In this document: piece by piece, positions 38,029 to 51,724 of the stretch | How the letters are laid out: each line of letters opens with the position of its first letter | How positions within the stretch are numbered: position 1 is the first letter of the stretch | From: Osmia lignaria lignaria | Taxonomy: Eukaryota > Arthropoda > Insecta > Hymenoptera > Megachilidae | DNA: 64,000 nt | NCBI RefSeq assembly: GCF_051020975.1 | Contig: NC_135033.1 | Span: forward strand, 11,993,501 to 12,057,500 | Direction of reading: 5' to 3' | The notes under the pieces: model-generated | What the model saw: only the letters and a program-made list of their open reading frames with translations | Database searches by the model: none | What the model was told of the DNA's origin: nothing | Translations under genes and position numbers: made by a program

Positions 38029-40549
38029 ACTTGTTGCTGAGAAATCCAGCTAAATCGTCCATAAAAATTGCCACCCCTTCGATTACTACCCTCGTTAATC
38101 TGGAAGGCTTGAGAACGTTTATGAAACGAATTGTGTATAGGTGCCCGAATATTAATTGAATTTAATTGAAAGAAAAAAAATTGTATTCTATTTCACTGGA
38201 ATAGGATCAGTTCGATGAAATCTCCTGCGAAAATGATTGCATCTTGCAATCGTGTGTGAATTATCATCGGAATACCTATAGGGTGCGCTGAATCCCGTTG
38301 CAAGCACGTCGTAAAAAGCGGAAATTCGATGGTGTAGAAAATCCTTTCCGCGTCTTGCGAGATTTTCGAAAGCTTTCGCGAGCCGATTCGCTTCCCGAGG
38401 CAACACTCTTTGAAAGGCAACACCAACCGGCGCCTCTCGAATTACTTTCACGCTGAAATTACTTCGCTCTCTCGCCTCCAGCTATTCGTTTAACTGCGAG
38501 AGTGGCTTCAGAAAAGCGGCCAGACTCGATTTCGCACTCGCCGCGGTGCAACCGAATTCGTTGCCGGCAATTTAAACGCTAATCCCCGGCTAGATCATTT
38601 ATTATAAGGCAATTTGTGGATTTTCAATGACTTCAACGATTAAGGGAGACGATCATTTTTTATCTTCTCTCGTTTATTAAATGAATTTTTTTTATTAATT
38701 ATGAAAAGAAGTACAGTTCTAAATACACTGGTATTCGATTATTATAATCACGGATAATATTATCAATTGGTCACTGTTGTTAAAAGTTGAAAATTATATT
38801 TGCAAATTTTAGAAATTTATTTAAAGAATAATCATATAACGTCAAAAATTTGAGATAGTACGTAAAATAAAATTTATAATTATGAATGAACATATATTCC
38901 CATTCTACATCCGAAAAAATGTAATTCAAAAAAGTTAGTTAACTTTTAACTCGGATAACAACGTGGCAATTTATTTGGTGTCATGTATTTTATGTTAAAA
39001 AAATAGAAGCAGTACAGATACACCAGATACGCGGAGTTTGAATGCGCGAAACGTTGAATTTAGTAAATATTGCCAGCCTGGCGTGGACATTCTCGAAAAT
39101 TATATCCCATGAAATTAGATCGTTAGGTGGAAATAAAGAACTTTGGGCTACTGCAAACGGGCAGAGTTAAAAGTGCAGTTATGCATAATGTTTTTCCTGC
39201 AAAAAGCATCTCTTCTCTTTGAATGAATACCTGCGTTTATTCCAATTTGCTATGAAAATAATTTTTGAAAGTTTGTAAAAAAAAGAATAATTTTGCTTTA
39301 ATTTCTTAGGAAAAATGAAAATAATCTCTGTTTTCTTTCTATGATTTTCTTCCACCTCTTTTCACACGCCTGAAATCAGTGGAAATGGACGCGAAAACAT
39401 TTTAGTTTCTCGGTGTAATGGGACTTTTTGGTATTCGCGTCGGTGTCAAGGCGACTATCTTAAATTTTCGCTCGAAGATTACCACGAAACGACGTTTTAT
39501 TTTCTTCTCGAACCATTTCCTTGAAAGTATTATCGTGTAAAGCCTCGGATACGGAAAGTTACGGTTAGTTGTAAGTTTCACGCTATTTTATGGAAATTAT
39601 CACTCAACGATTTACAAGATTCTGAGCGACAAATCCTCAAACCTACGAAAAGATTATTGACTGATTCAGTGGAATAATAAATTTGCTGTAGTCAAATTTC
39701 GCGGTTCAATTATTGAAGAAAAAATTTAATTTAAAATTACTATTATTGTAAATAGCTATTTTCTATTTTCTATTTCAATTTCAATTTATGTTTTTCTACT
39801 ATGAAGGAGGGTTAGTACAAAAAAGTGGTAATCGTGAGATATTTAAACAAAATCTTAATAGAATTGAAAAGTTTCAGAAAATAATACTTTCATCAAAATC
39901 CTCTTCTATTCGCTTTGAAAAGAAATTTAAACCAAAGTGATCTTTCCGTTGTATACTCTATTTCTTTTTAGGGAAGTACTTTTCTATCAGTCTGACCATC
40001 CTGAAATCCATTATCTTTCCTTCTACACTTTGATATTGTTATCCCGAAAATTCACTTCTATCATAAAAACGCGTCTACGGACAACAGGAAGAATACGACT
40101 GGAAAGCGAACGATCGATGTGAACGACTCGAAAGCTCAGTCTTTATGTACAAAGAAAACAGTTCTTGCAGAACGTGGCGCCATTATATCAACGAGAAAGT
40201 AACGAGTACTCGTTCTAATTAAATTTTCCATCATGAAAAGAATAATATTTTGCGTTTCAAATTCACCGACGTGAAGATGGAAATTGCATTTCAGATTGTT
40301 TGAAATTCATCTTGCCATGTACTAAAATGGAGATTAACCCCGTGTGATATAATTCCAAGAAATAGGTTAAGGGATGAGAATTTAAAAAAATTATCATCGC
40401 AAGAAAATATTGCTTATTTGCTTAAAAATTTTTGAACAAAAACATTCTTTTTTTAATTCTATTTATAGAAAATTATTGATTTAGTTTCGTCGTTCGATTT
40501 TGAGGCGTTCTGTGTAGGTAAATTTGAATTACAGCCGTATCCGAGAAGT

Positions 40550-41546
40550 TAGGGGTTGAATTCGCGGGGGATCCGTGGCGCGAAAAATAAGTTCGCCGAA
40601 CGGACGCACGCGGACGAGAAAACGACGGTGATAGGGCGTTACGATACGTTGCGTCATGTAGCAGACGGTTTTCCGGATAGGATAGTAATTTGGCGGCTCG
40701 GCGCAAGCGCCGCAAGGCGGGTCCAGGTCAACGGCAAAAACCCGGTCTAGTCGTACGACGAACGTCAAGCCGGCTTGTCGGTAACCGGAACGCTTCGCAG
40801 ACACGCGAGCACATCCGTTTCCCCCTCTATCACCCCCCGAGCTTTGGAAAACGAAGCAACAGGACGAAGTTGACCCGGAGCAACTCAGTCGGTTTCTTTC
40901 CTTCCACGAACAATCATTGAAACATTTCATTAATTACTCATCAGATAACTCGCGTTAATGATAAAAGTGTCATCTGTCAACGAGTTTGATCCTCTATGAA
41001 TATATTCGTTTGAAAATGGAGCGATTCGTCGATGGGATGAAAAAAAGTTGAAAATTCGAGGAAAAGTGAAGGATGTAATGAGAAGAAAGGGGTAGAAAAG
41101 CTAGCCGCATGTGTTACCACTGCTTTTCCCTGTTCCCAAGAAGTGTTTGATGTTGTCAGTCAAAGGAGGGAAGAGCGCGGTGAAGAACAAATAAAGAACA
41201 ACTGTATCACGAAGAGACTGTGTATTCGTATTTGTTTATTTCGTTGGAATATCAGTGAAGCCGGGCGCGCGTCAGTTTCTCTGCTTGTGGGACAAAGAGA
41301 ACATCAACGGAACAGCCGTGAGACGGACAGAAAGGTCGACGCACCTGTTTTGTTTTCGTTCGTTCGTTCGACGTTGATAACAGCTCCAGCTGGTTAGTTA
41401 CAAGTGTCGTCGAAACATTAATTAGAGGAGTGTTGTGATGAACCAGTTCTGGTGATACTCGAGAGAGGAACGAATCGATGAGGGATCGACGATCGATCCG
41501 TGGAAGTTAGGAAGCTGAAGGAATCCGGTAACTTGCTACCTTCGAC
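40550..41546 (+). promoter_or_regulatory. GC/CpG-rich island, probable promoter and 5' untranslated region
   Basis: GC content jumps well above the AT-rich background; for example, 37 of 60 bases are G or C at 40561-40620. CpG is frequent. Three initiator-like TCAGT motifs are present: AACTCAGTCGG near 40885, TTGTCAGTC near 41156 and GCGTCAGTTTC near 41270. The island leads straight into an ATG and a splice donor at 41547-41576. On both strands frames of 60-130 codons stay open, which is expected from the base composition, so I do not call them genes. Confidence 0.5.
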
Positions 41547-41575
41547 ATGAGCATCGCGTGTCACGGCTTGCACAG
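41547..41575 (+). CDS. Probable first coding exon of an unidentified gene (partial)
   Basis: ATG at 41547 opens MSIACHGLHR, and the frame meets a good splice donor (CACAG then GTACGCAAG) after 41575, in phase 2. The position at the end of a CpG-rich island fits a 5' exon. Ten residues are too few to name a family. I looked for a continuing exon in the downstream 22 kb and recognised none, so the first intron would be very long or the call is wrong. Confidence 0.35.
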
Positions 41576-43753
41576 GTACGCAAGTTTCTTTAATCTTAAT
41601 ACGTTTACCTTGGAAAATAATCGGAAATTATCTGCGAGGACCGAGTTATAAATTTTTTATGGTTGTGGTCATGCCACTCCATTGTGATAGGCGCGATGTC
41701 TTATGACGACATCCGATCGTTTGGGACTTTATGATCACATTCGTGCTAGACTTATTTTTTCCGCCACAAATTTCGAGAATAATTAAAAAAAATTCTTATT
41801 ACTTCAAATTATGAATAAAAGTTACATTAGAATGAAGTAATACATGACAGTAGGAGAACTATCATTTACGTAGCAAATATGGTAGCTCATCTGTAGAGGG
41901 TTAACCTTAATGTTCGATGTCGGGGTTAGTGTTCGCTAGGTAAAAGGGAAGAGGGGATAAAAGCGTGTTAGATGGAACGATGAAAAGGAAATTGGTTCGT
42001 ATCGACCTCTTCTCTTAGTCGACGAATGCACATGGTGCACTTCGAGGAAAGGTCGATCGTTGCTTCGGAGAAAAAAGTTTTTAAACGATTCCTTCATATG
42101 CCACTATAGGCTTGGGTATGTGTGTTACATAGATAACTATGTTCTTATGATAATTCTTTAGTCTGTGCAGGATCTGCAATGTTAACTTTCGAGGTCATAA
42201 GCTCGTTATGAGATGCATTGTTTAAAGTGATTATTTATTGAGGTGTTTATTGAGACGTGGGTAGACTATAGAGATAGATAGATTTCATTTAAAATTGAGA
42301 TTAATAACACTGTACACTACTTTGTAACATAGACAGTCTGACATTTGTAATATAATAGAATAAATTTTTTTCTTGAAAAGTAATTAACAATTAATAGACA
42401 GTAATAATTTAGAAAGTCTGATTATGATAATAATTATACAAGTTTTTCAAATTAAAAATATTTGAATTGAAAATTGAAATCTAAAATACAGTAATGAGAT
42501 TTTGATGTTAGAAGCAAATTATTCACGATATAAATTAACACGAGGTTTGAAACAATATTTATGAAGGTGTATCGGACAGTATTAGTAAACAGGTTACTAC
42601 GAAAGAATAAATCGATAAATTGTCACCGATGTTTACTTAATAAACACATGTCCCCTGTAATTATTTGACAGGGAGAATTAATAGGGTTTTGTTCGATCGA
42701 AAGTATTGGAAACTTTCTCAGCCAAGGTGAAATAAATGTCACGTTCGCGTTTTATATTTTATCGCTCGTATGTCCTGGTCATAAATTACATAAATTGGAA
42801 TTGACATTTAATGTTCACATTCGATGGTGTAGGATCTATATTATTGTGCGGGACAGGAATACCTTTATTTTTACTTCTATATTTAATTTTAATTATAATT
42901 AGATCATTCTATAATTACCATAATTTATTTTTGGTATAAACAGTGAACTAACATAATTTTCATATAACGAATACAGGGTCATTTGGATTCAGTAGATAAT
43001 ATAGCAAAAATTTATTTGAAAATTATTATTTGCTGAATTTTAATAAATAATCCTGTAGGAAAAAATACTAAGATCGGAAATTTAGTAATTTATCAAATAT
43101 TTGAGTATGAAAGAGTGATCTGAGTAAGCAAGAAACGAGAACAACCCGGTTTTCTCGTTGACCCAGTACGCTAACACGTGTAAGCAGCTTTAAAACAAAT
43201 GGAAATATCATGGTAATGCTCCATTATCAATCATCCCGTTGTTACAAGACACACGCGACGTCTTCAAGGCTCTCAAGTGCAACGATTCCCTTGATTACTC
43301 ATTGCGTTTTCGACCGATGAAACTCTGTTCTCGAACGAACGAGATCCTTGAGACCTTAACAATCTTGACTTCTTGCAATTAGTGCTATTTGAGTGGAGTA
43401 AACGGTAGTAACAGATAGGGTGCTTTCCTGGAACGGATAGTTTCTAAAATTAGTTGGAGATCGATCGATATCGACAAATAACATCATTGCTATTCTTTTA
43501 TTTTTGTTAATAACAAAATTTCAATTAACATTGTTGATTAGAAAATCACCTTAAGGGAGAATATGTCATTAAATAAATAAATAAAAAGGTGGATGCAAAA
43601 ATCATCAATGCCGAAATTATAAAATATTTTTAACTATACACTTGCAAAAGAATACTAAAAAGTAACGGTTTGAAGCAAGGAAAAAATTAAATGTGTTTCA
43701 TCCGGATTATCTTGAATGAAAAGGGTGTTATGTGTTGTAATCTAACCACCCAT

Positions 43754-43776
43754 TTTTTTTTTTTTTTTTTTTTTTG
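43754..43776. repeat. Poly(T) run
   Basis: An uninterrupted run of more than 20 thymines. Read on the minus strand it is a poly(A) run. No retroposed gene is visible upstream of it on that strand. Confidence 0.7.
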
Positions 43777-46700
43777 AACCTCTGACATCAAAATTTTGCA
43801 TTCTCTTTTTTATTACATAGATAATCTTCTTTGTATAAGGTGTACTTATTTTGCCATGAAATTTAATGAAATTTTTTATCATTTTTATAAAACACTTCTA
43901 AAACTTTCTTTAGTTATTACATTCTATTTTCTCATGTTTCTTTATAAATAATTTCAAACATATTTTATAAAATTTACAGATCATACTTTATTGTTTAATT
44001 TAATTAAAGAGGTCCTTTCGTGAGGCTATGTGCAGTTTCTTTCACAGGCTTCGTGAAAGTTGCAAATGTGAAATAATCAGCTAAAATACCGAGGACGAAA
44101 ATACTGGTTCGAAAAAGGGAAGATTCCTCCCTTGAACCTCGGATTAACGAGATTTTATGAGCAATGAGGGATTATCTGGGTAAAAGAATGAAAGAGACCG
44201 GATGAAATTAACCCCGACCTTCTTTTTTTTAAATTTTATTTTAAACCGCAACGAGTTAACTTTTCAAGACACTTTGGTGCTTCCTTTGAGCTCCTTCTTC
44301 CCCCTTGTATCGCTTCCATCTGTAATTGCGCGAGATGTAGAATTATGTTTCTCGTGAAGCTTTTAATTACTTCTCGGAGATTTTCCATTTGCCCCGGGTA
44401 CTCGCTGATTCAACATTCCCTTTTTTCCTGTCTTTTTCCGCTAAAGTGAACCAACTGGAATGTAGAAAAAAAATTATCTATATGTACTGCAACATCATTA
44501 AAATGATTTTTGTTTTGAATACGCAACTACGAAGAAGGATACCGTTGATTCGTTATAATTATGTTTCTTCCTGAAACTTTTAATTGCTTCTCAGGGATTT
44601 TTCATCTACCTTGGATATTTATTAATTCGAAATTTCTTTTTACCTATTATTTCTTTTGCAAAAATGAAACCATGATGGAATAACGTAGAAGATACGCTGA
44701 TTAGCTTGAATTTATTGTACGTGACACGAGTTAATTAATTAATTTTAGATAAAGTTAATAATTACAAATTTCAACGGGGACATTTAAATGTTTTTTAAAA
44801 AGGGGTTAAAAAAGCATGTTATACCAACATGTCTGCTTCTAAATAATTTCGTTTTTGATGCTCGGCTATGGAAAACGACATCGTTAATTTGTCTTTCGTT
44901 TGAATTCGTCATAATTATGTTTCTCGTATTTGGAGAGAAAATATTTGAGTAGAACCCTGTCCGAGCGTATTTCTCTTTCCATCGACGTTTTCCTCTTTAA
45001 ATATCACTTATCTCGGGTTACCGTACAACCGGTGGAAAGAAAAAAATAACTTTTCTCATCAGAATCCTCGTAATCCTGTTTCTTTCGTTTTAATCGCTCG
45101 ATATTTTGTTTCATTTCGTCTCATTTGTTCGCCGGTGTTGGTCGTTTTTACGGTGCGCGCCACGAAATGCAAACGAGAGGTTGTGCATTTGAAACGCAAC
45201 GTTACACAGAGCGCATAAATTTAATATGCTTTAAGTATGAAGAGTTATGTTTCATATTTTCGCGGTTGAAATAACCGGGCTTTTTGTTCGAAAATCGTGT
45301 TAGTTCGCGTGGAAAAAGATCCGTTGAATTTCTCAATTAAGAAACGATATACGTATTTTATTTGAAACGAGCGAGGAAACGAGAATTAATTTCTGAATTT
45401 CTGAAATAAATTGTAATCCATGATCAAAATTCATTCTAAAAGCGAAATAAAATATTCCTTTGAAAGAAGTTAATTGAAAATCTGCGAATGAGGATCTTTT
45501 TTTTAATCTTTATGGAACTTACGGTACAAAGTTAAAATAATATAGAGTTAAGAACGAGAAGTCGACTTTGGAATTTTTAATTTTCACTAGAGTTTTTAAA
45601 TGTCGCAGATATTCGAAATTAATAGTTAACAGGTGACTTCAGTGACCTAGGCGCTTATCACAAGCACAACTTTAATCGAGTCAGAAACTCTTCCGTTTAA
45701 CTTTGAAACAAAACGGGGCAAAAGTGAAACGAGAGCATAATGAATGCAACATATTTGGAGCTTTGTATATGTATTTAAGTACTATAATAGAATTTTTAAA
45801 CCCACTTTAATTCATTGAGAGACTAGTTTTTTTATCAAGGAATGCCTTTTTTTCTCGAGACAAAAATATAAAATATTTTGGTTATTTATAATTTGAGAGA
45901 TGAAATCGTGTATAATTTTATTCGTTGCATCGCGAGCACGTGCTGCAAAATGACGTCGCTGCAAATATCTATCGACAGCGGCACTTTGTTCACATTGAAA
46001 TCCCATTCTGTGAATGTTTATCTACCCTGCTAGTCAATAACAAACGTATAACTCGTATATTGTTCGTGTAGGTTCCATTTGCTTTAGTTACACATTGTGC
46101 CACAGACTTTCTACTTTGAATCAGTGTTTTTTCCCCGTTCCGTTGAAATACGTACATTTTATTTCACTCTTCAACCTTTAATGCATTTTCTAACAAAGCG
46201 TTGCAGCGTTTATTTTACAGTCATTACATTAATGATGAAGCCTTTTGTGATATTAGGTCTGTGTTAAAATTCTAATCAATTCTGGAAATTGCACATTCGT
46301 CAGTGAACAATACTAATTGTAAGCTGTAAATTAACCATTCCTAACCAATTTGTACGAGAAATTTTTGCATAGTTATTTTTATTAAATTTAAAACTTATGT
46401 CATGAAATTTTGTCAGTTCATTATGTTACGGTTTCAGATATTGTTCTCCAACAATTTAGCTAGATTTTTGATAGCAGTATTTATTACAAAGTAATTTTTT
46501 ATGAACTTGTTTCCCTCCCTCTCTTTTGTTTTTAATTGATTTCAATTTTTGTAACACATTGAAATTCAATAATACCGTGTCAATTCATTTAAAAAGTGAT
46601 GAAAAAGTTTTGAAAAATATGATATCAGTAAAAATAGATTGAAAAAATATTGGAAAAGTTAATCTTTCCGCAAATGTGTGTTATTTACTTTATCTATGTA

Positions 46701-48683
46701 AGCCAGCTTTCACTCACACCGTGACGTACAATTTACTTTGCAATATTTCCTTATCCTGTCAATATTCTTGTACGCTTAATGCTATTTCAAATGCATGGCA
46801 TGTGATTCTACAGCACCGACAAGATTCAAGCTTCGAAATGGAAGGTAAATACGTGGAGCATCCTTCATTGAAAATTCGAAATGAAAATCTCCTTTTCAAA
46901 GAAAAACTACATCCTTTCTTCCATCTACTTCCTTTACGCTCAGATTTGTATTTTACTCTTGATGGACATACTTTGTCCATTTTGTTTACTTCCATTAAAT
47001 TTTCTCTGATCTTTCCTATTTTCTGTTGTAGTAATTCAAATATAATCAGTCAGGATAAAATTTTCTCAAAAAATAGGAGCAATATACGTTGAGACAAGTC
47101 GCATGCATTGTTTCGAATTGCGCCAAGGTTGAGATATTTCAAATTTTCACGTTTTCCCTCGTTTATCGTTTGCCCTCTTTTCACTCGGTCGTGTTCCATT
47201 TGATGTTCCATATGATTCATCCCCGTATCGTGCCCTTTCATACATGTATGCTGTGCAGTTATAACATTTTTTATTCTATATTTAGTACATATGTACAAAG
47301 AAAAATAGAAAGTAACATGCGGGGATTACTCGATAACTGAAAAGAAAAACAATTCGGATTTCTGTTTTCCCTCTCGTTCGACGCGACACGATAGTCGATG
47401 CGAAAAATTTCCCTGGCATTATCGTGACACGTAGTGTTCAATTTTTCCGAGCAACAGGAATTTCTGCTTTATATTTCACGGTCTGCAGCTCTTTCGATAT
47501 TCGCTGCGACCGATTTCTCAAGCCTATTCAGCATTTCTCCAGTTTACTTTACTCCATTCATGCGGCTAACATTGTGTTCGATTATGAGCATATGATCACC
47601 ATTGACTTTCTATGGGGTGCTACGCAAACCATTGGGTGGTGATGATTTCACACGATGAAAATATATGCTTTGAAAAATTCGTGGCATTTTTTAGGAGTAT
47701 TAGTATTAAAACCGAGTTGATGAAATAAAAATATTCATGTATATTTTTATTCATTCATGAAGCAGTGTTTGTTGTTAAATGTGTGACAGAGCTCGATTTC
47801 ACGAATAAACCAAAATAAAAATAGACTCTACAAATACTTTATCTATTTACCTTTAGCCTTATAATGATTTCTTTTTACTAACTGTACTTGTTAGTTATAT
47901 AATAATACATTAATCTTTATTTATATCTCGTGTATCGTTAACTAGACATCCGCGTTTCTTTCACCAGCCTTCATGCTGACTGATTTTCAAGTAATCTTCG
48001 AGGATCGAGGTCTCTGAAAGGATTATTCGAAGCTGACCGTTCTTCGAACCTTATCGGAAATCTGTTGAGATTCAGCGAGTGTTTGGAACGTTTTCAGGAT
48101 CCCTATTACGTTTGATTAAACTCGAAAAATCAATCTTCTCTTCTCATAACATCTTGAAAATCGAGCAATCGATATAAACTCGTGTCGAGTTCTTTCTTCC
48201 AATATCTACTTGCGAATCTTTCGTTCAATTCCGCTGAAGAAGATTCAAAGACACTGTATTTTTCTTATAAATTTCTACTACTCCCGAGATCTATTTTCAG
48301 AGAATATGTTTGGTACATCAACTTTAAGGAAATTGAATGGAATAAAATCGATGATGATATCCTCTTTAAGAGATGGTACAAGGTGTTTAGAAATTAATAG
48401 TTGAAGACTTTAAAGATAGACAGTATTGGGAAATGCAATTGAAAGTAGTCTGTGGGGATGGAAATTATTCACGCGGTGAAGATTGAAACGGAAGCGACTT
48501 TGTAATTGACACTGAAGACGGAAACCACTCGGGTAGTAAAAAGTAGAGATGGAAATAATTCATGTAGTGGAAAATGAAGATTTTCATTATTTCAATTTTC
48601 TATATTTTGCAAATTCTTTCGTTTAAAAATTCTACACTTGCTTATGGTAAAAATATTGGGTTAGTTTCATAAGTATAGGTCGC

Positions 48684-48716
48684 GATTGACCCAGGCTCAA
48701 TTGTTTGAGGGTTAAT
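48684..48716 (+). repeat. Dispersed repeat family 2, copy F
   Basis: GATTGACCCAGGCTCAATTG followed by TTTGAGGGTTAA. It is the same block order as copy E in CFAP58 intron 7. Confidence 0.5.
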
Positions 48717-49023
48717 TGCTCTTCCTCCAACGATCGTTATTTATTTAACGCCGGAACCTTGGTCAGTGCTGCAATTATTGTATAGCTTGTCCACTTTGTG
48801 CATAGTCGTTGATAGTTACAGAGTATATCCCGCTGGTAATTAGTGCTTCCGGTGGAGAATAGATTTCATTATTCTTTCAGAATCGATCACAGACCCATCT
48901 GTTGTTATACTCATCCTTGGTAGCGAGTACTGTTTGTCCCGCAATTACGTCTTCGTTCAGTTATTGTTTGTTAATCCTATCCGGAAATGCTTAATTGCGT
49001 GAAGATTATAGAAACTGTCTGCT

Positions 49024-49072
49024 TAACCCTCGGCGGACCATGTAGAGAGTCCCATTTTTAATTTAATTCTCG
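49024..49072 (+). repeat. Dispersed repeat family 1, copy B
   Basis: TTAACCCTCGGCGGACCATG, then TAGAGAGTCCC and an AATTTAATT tail, closely matching copy A at 14899. It lies about 310 bases downstream of family 2 copy F, which hints that the two families may be ends of one larger element. Confidence 0.6.
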
Positions 49073-51724
49073 TCTGGAAAGGTCACTTGGAAACAATTTT
49101 TTGAATTAAAAATTAAATACACCAAAGAATGTGCTATTTTTCGTAAATGTTTATTCACAATTCAAGGAAGAACAGTGAAATTTGTATACCATTATAATAT
49201 TACATGTTGTTTGTTGAGTATCACAGAAGAACTACATTTTATTTTAATACACGTTGAAATTGCATGCTGCGTTCTGAAATGCGATTCTACTTTTGTACAG
49301 AAATTTGAATGTGTGTTGGTGCCATTAAGCTGGCTAGATTCGTAGTTGTAAGGTAACCGCACAAAATATGGAACGCCGAAATTTAAAAGCTTACCCGGAA
49401 TGGAGAAATGGTTTCTTTTAAATGAAACCAACGTCAAAACTTACCAAAATTAATGTACTTTCATATAATGGGCTTCCCTTGCAATGCTATTTTACTTAGG
49501 GAAGCCTGCTTTGCTCGATACTGTACGTTCCCTGCATCGAGAGGGTTAAAATAAATGTAATGGTTGATTGCTTCATTAACGATGGTAAATTAATCTATCA
49601 ACGATGAAAAATAATTAATCATCGTCAATTACTCATTTACAGAGAAATTGTATCGATTTCGTAGAAATAATTTTTTATTTCTAATTTATTGAGATTGCAA
49701 AAGAAAGTTTTCTTTAAATAAATTAAACAACTTTGAGGCAATAAACGTGGAAAATGGAGAATTACTTAGCTCGTAAACGTTTTCTTCTAGAGTTTAGGGT
49801 CTTTCAAAGTTCCATCTCAAAGGGGCTATTTAAATGCTTCTTTCAGGCCATCCTTTGAGATTCAATTCTACAGATTTCTTCGTTTCGTGGTATCTCGAAT
49901 CTCTCAAAGAAACGATTGTTAATCCACGAAACCTCTATAGCCTTGACGTGGTTTACATCTAACAATTTCGAACGCTTTTGGAAATTTTTCAACCGTAATT
50001 TTCGGTCATCCGTAAAACGAGATCGTGAAACTTCGATTTACTTATTTTCATGAAACTGACTGAAATGAAATTGAACTGACGACGATGTAAATTTGCAATG
50101 TTCGAACACATGTTGTCGATCAGAATAACAAGTTTCGACAAAATAATTTTAATAAATATTATAGTAAGATGAATTCGTAAGCATTTCAGTTGGAAATATC
50201 GATTGCACGGTCGGTCGTGCGGGCAGGCAAATCATTCAATTTAATAATTCATCGCAACATTTCGTCATCGCGTAATTTAGCACGTTCAGTGTGTACGTAC
50301 GATGTGTATTGTCACTTGAATGGCGATGCTTAAAGTACCATGCAAGATATATCGTCGTTTCCATAACAGGTTAAGAAGTGTTTGTAGATCGTTATGATGT
50401 TTAGCTGAAATTTGTTAGTTACGCCAATGATTAAATATTATATTAATGGTAATAAAAATAACAAATATTTATATTAAACTTTCCAGAGTACTGATAAATG
50501 AAATTGCTTTAAATCATTCCAGAATGAAAGTAAAAAGAATTCACTGGGGTATCAAACGTTATCGAACCGAAGAATATGAAAAATTAATTAAAATTCGATT
50601 CAGAGAGTTACTGGTATCGCTCGAAATGGTAACAGATTTAATCTCGCTTTTCCGAACGAATGCGAATGAAATGCTTTAATTAAGCGAGAAACTTGCTTTC
50701 CAAGATGTTTTCACGCAGCTGATAAATCGACCAGAATCGCTCGCTTCTCCGCGGTACTGACTGAGCGAATAATTCCATTACATCAGTCGAGTATTCTCTG
50801 TCGAAGCTGTCTCCACGTGAATTCATCCTTAATTGTCTACCGACGTGATCTAACAGCGAGTTAACACTCGCAAATGATTATTTCCATCAAGCTCTGAGTC
50901 GTTCCCGACTGATCGATCCCACTTTCACCCCCTTTCGTTGCGCTTCTCTATGAACGGGAGAATTTGATTCTATAAAAAGTATACAATAGAACTTCCGTTC
51001 TTTATTAACGGTTCGATTATATAAACTATTAACCGTAAGTTAGGGAGGGAATATGCGTTCGCGCGTTCGGTGTTTTTTGATTCTGACAGTTTGATACCTT
51101 TGTTTGTCACGAAACGCCGAAATCCGTTCGTTCGTTCCGTTCAGAATACTTGATTGGGTTTACGGTCGAAATGGGGTAAACCTTCGGTCGATATGGGATT
51201 TTGTAACGTTACATGTGTGTTTGGGAAGCATACGGAGAAGCAGAGCTTTATCTTGCTATCCCTTTATCTCGGAGAGCTTCGGCGAATGTTACGATACTCG
51301 TGGGTGACATATTTTTAAGAGGATCTTTGTTGGGGTAGATAGAAAGATCAGGTATTCTGTGATATTGTTTGAGGTTCTGTTGCTACTTTTTTCATATAAC
51401 AAACAATTTACACTTGATTTATTGCAGTAGTTAGATGACTAATTCTGTATTGTAGTAACAACTACGAAAACTTTTGTAAAGTACCTATTGTAATGTTTAC
51501 AACAATTCAAAGCAACTGTCAACCATTTTAGTTGAAGTTCAGCTACGTAATTAATGTCTGTTAGTACTGCTGTGGAAAGTTTGAATACGCTTCTGTTCAA
51601 CAGTGATTTATAACGCTTTATTTTGCGATTTTCAAACAATGATGTTTGGCTGATTTTATTTTAAGACATTATTGTATTTACAATAAATACACCTTCGTCA
51701 ATTTCTGAATCATTGAATCACAGT

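Larger units (their letters stand above)
29564..40499. other. Non-coding stretch between CFAP58 and the island at 40.5 kb
   Basis: No gene is recognised on either strand. The stretch holds a strong isolated splice donor (CAGG then GTAAGT at 29739), homopolymer runs at 31733-31759 and 33693-33708, and short diffuse A/T repeats near 33545-33650. It also holds AT palindromes at 34657-34683 and 37628-37649, and a GC-richer patch near 37740-38600 with open minus-strand frames (37805-38074 and 38188-38451) that I cannot assign. Confidence 0.45.
41576..51724. other. Non-coding stretch, possibly a long first intron
   Basis: No exon is recognised on either strand. The stretch is AT-rich, with a poly(T) run at 43754-43776 and repeat copies at 48684-48716 and 49024-49072. 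The longest frame, 138 codons at 46676-47092 on the plus strand, has no domain I know. Confidence 0.4.

Noticed and set aside
40529..40930. 133-codon minus-strand frame in the CpG-rich island
   Set aside because: GC-rich sequence lacks stop codons on both strands here, and no homology is apparent. The promoter reading is simpler.
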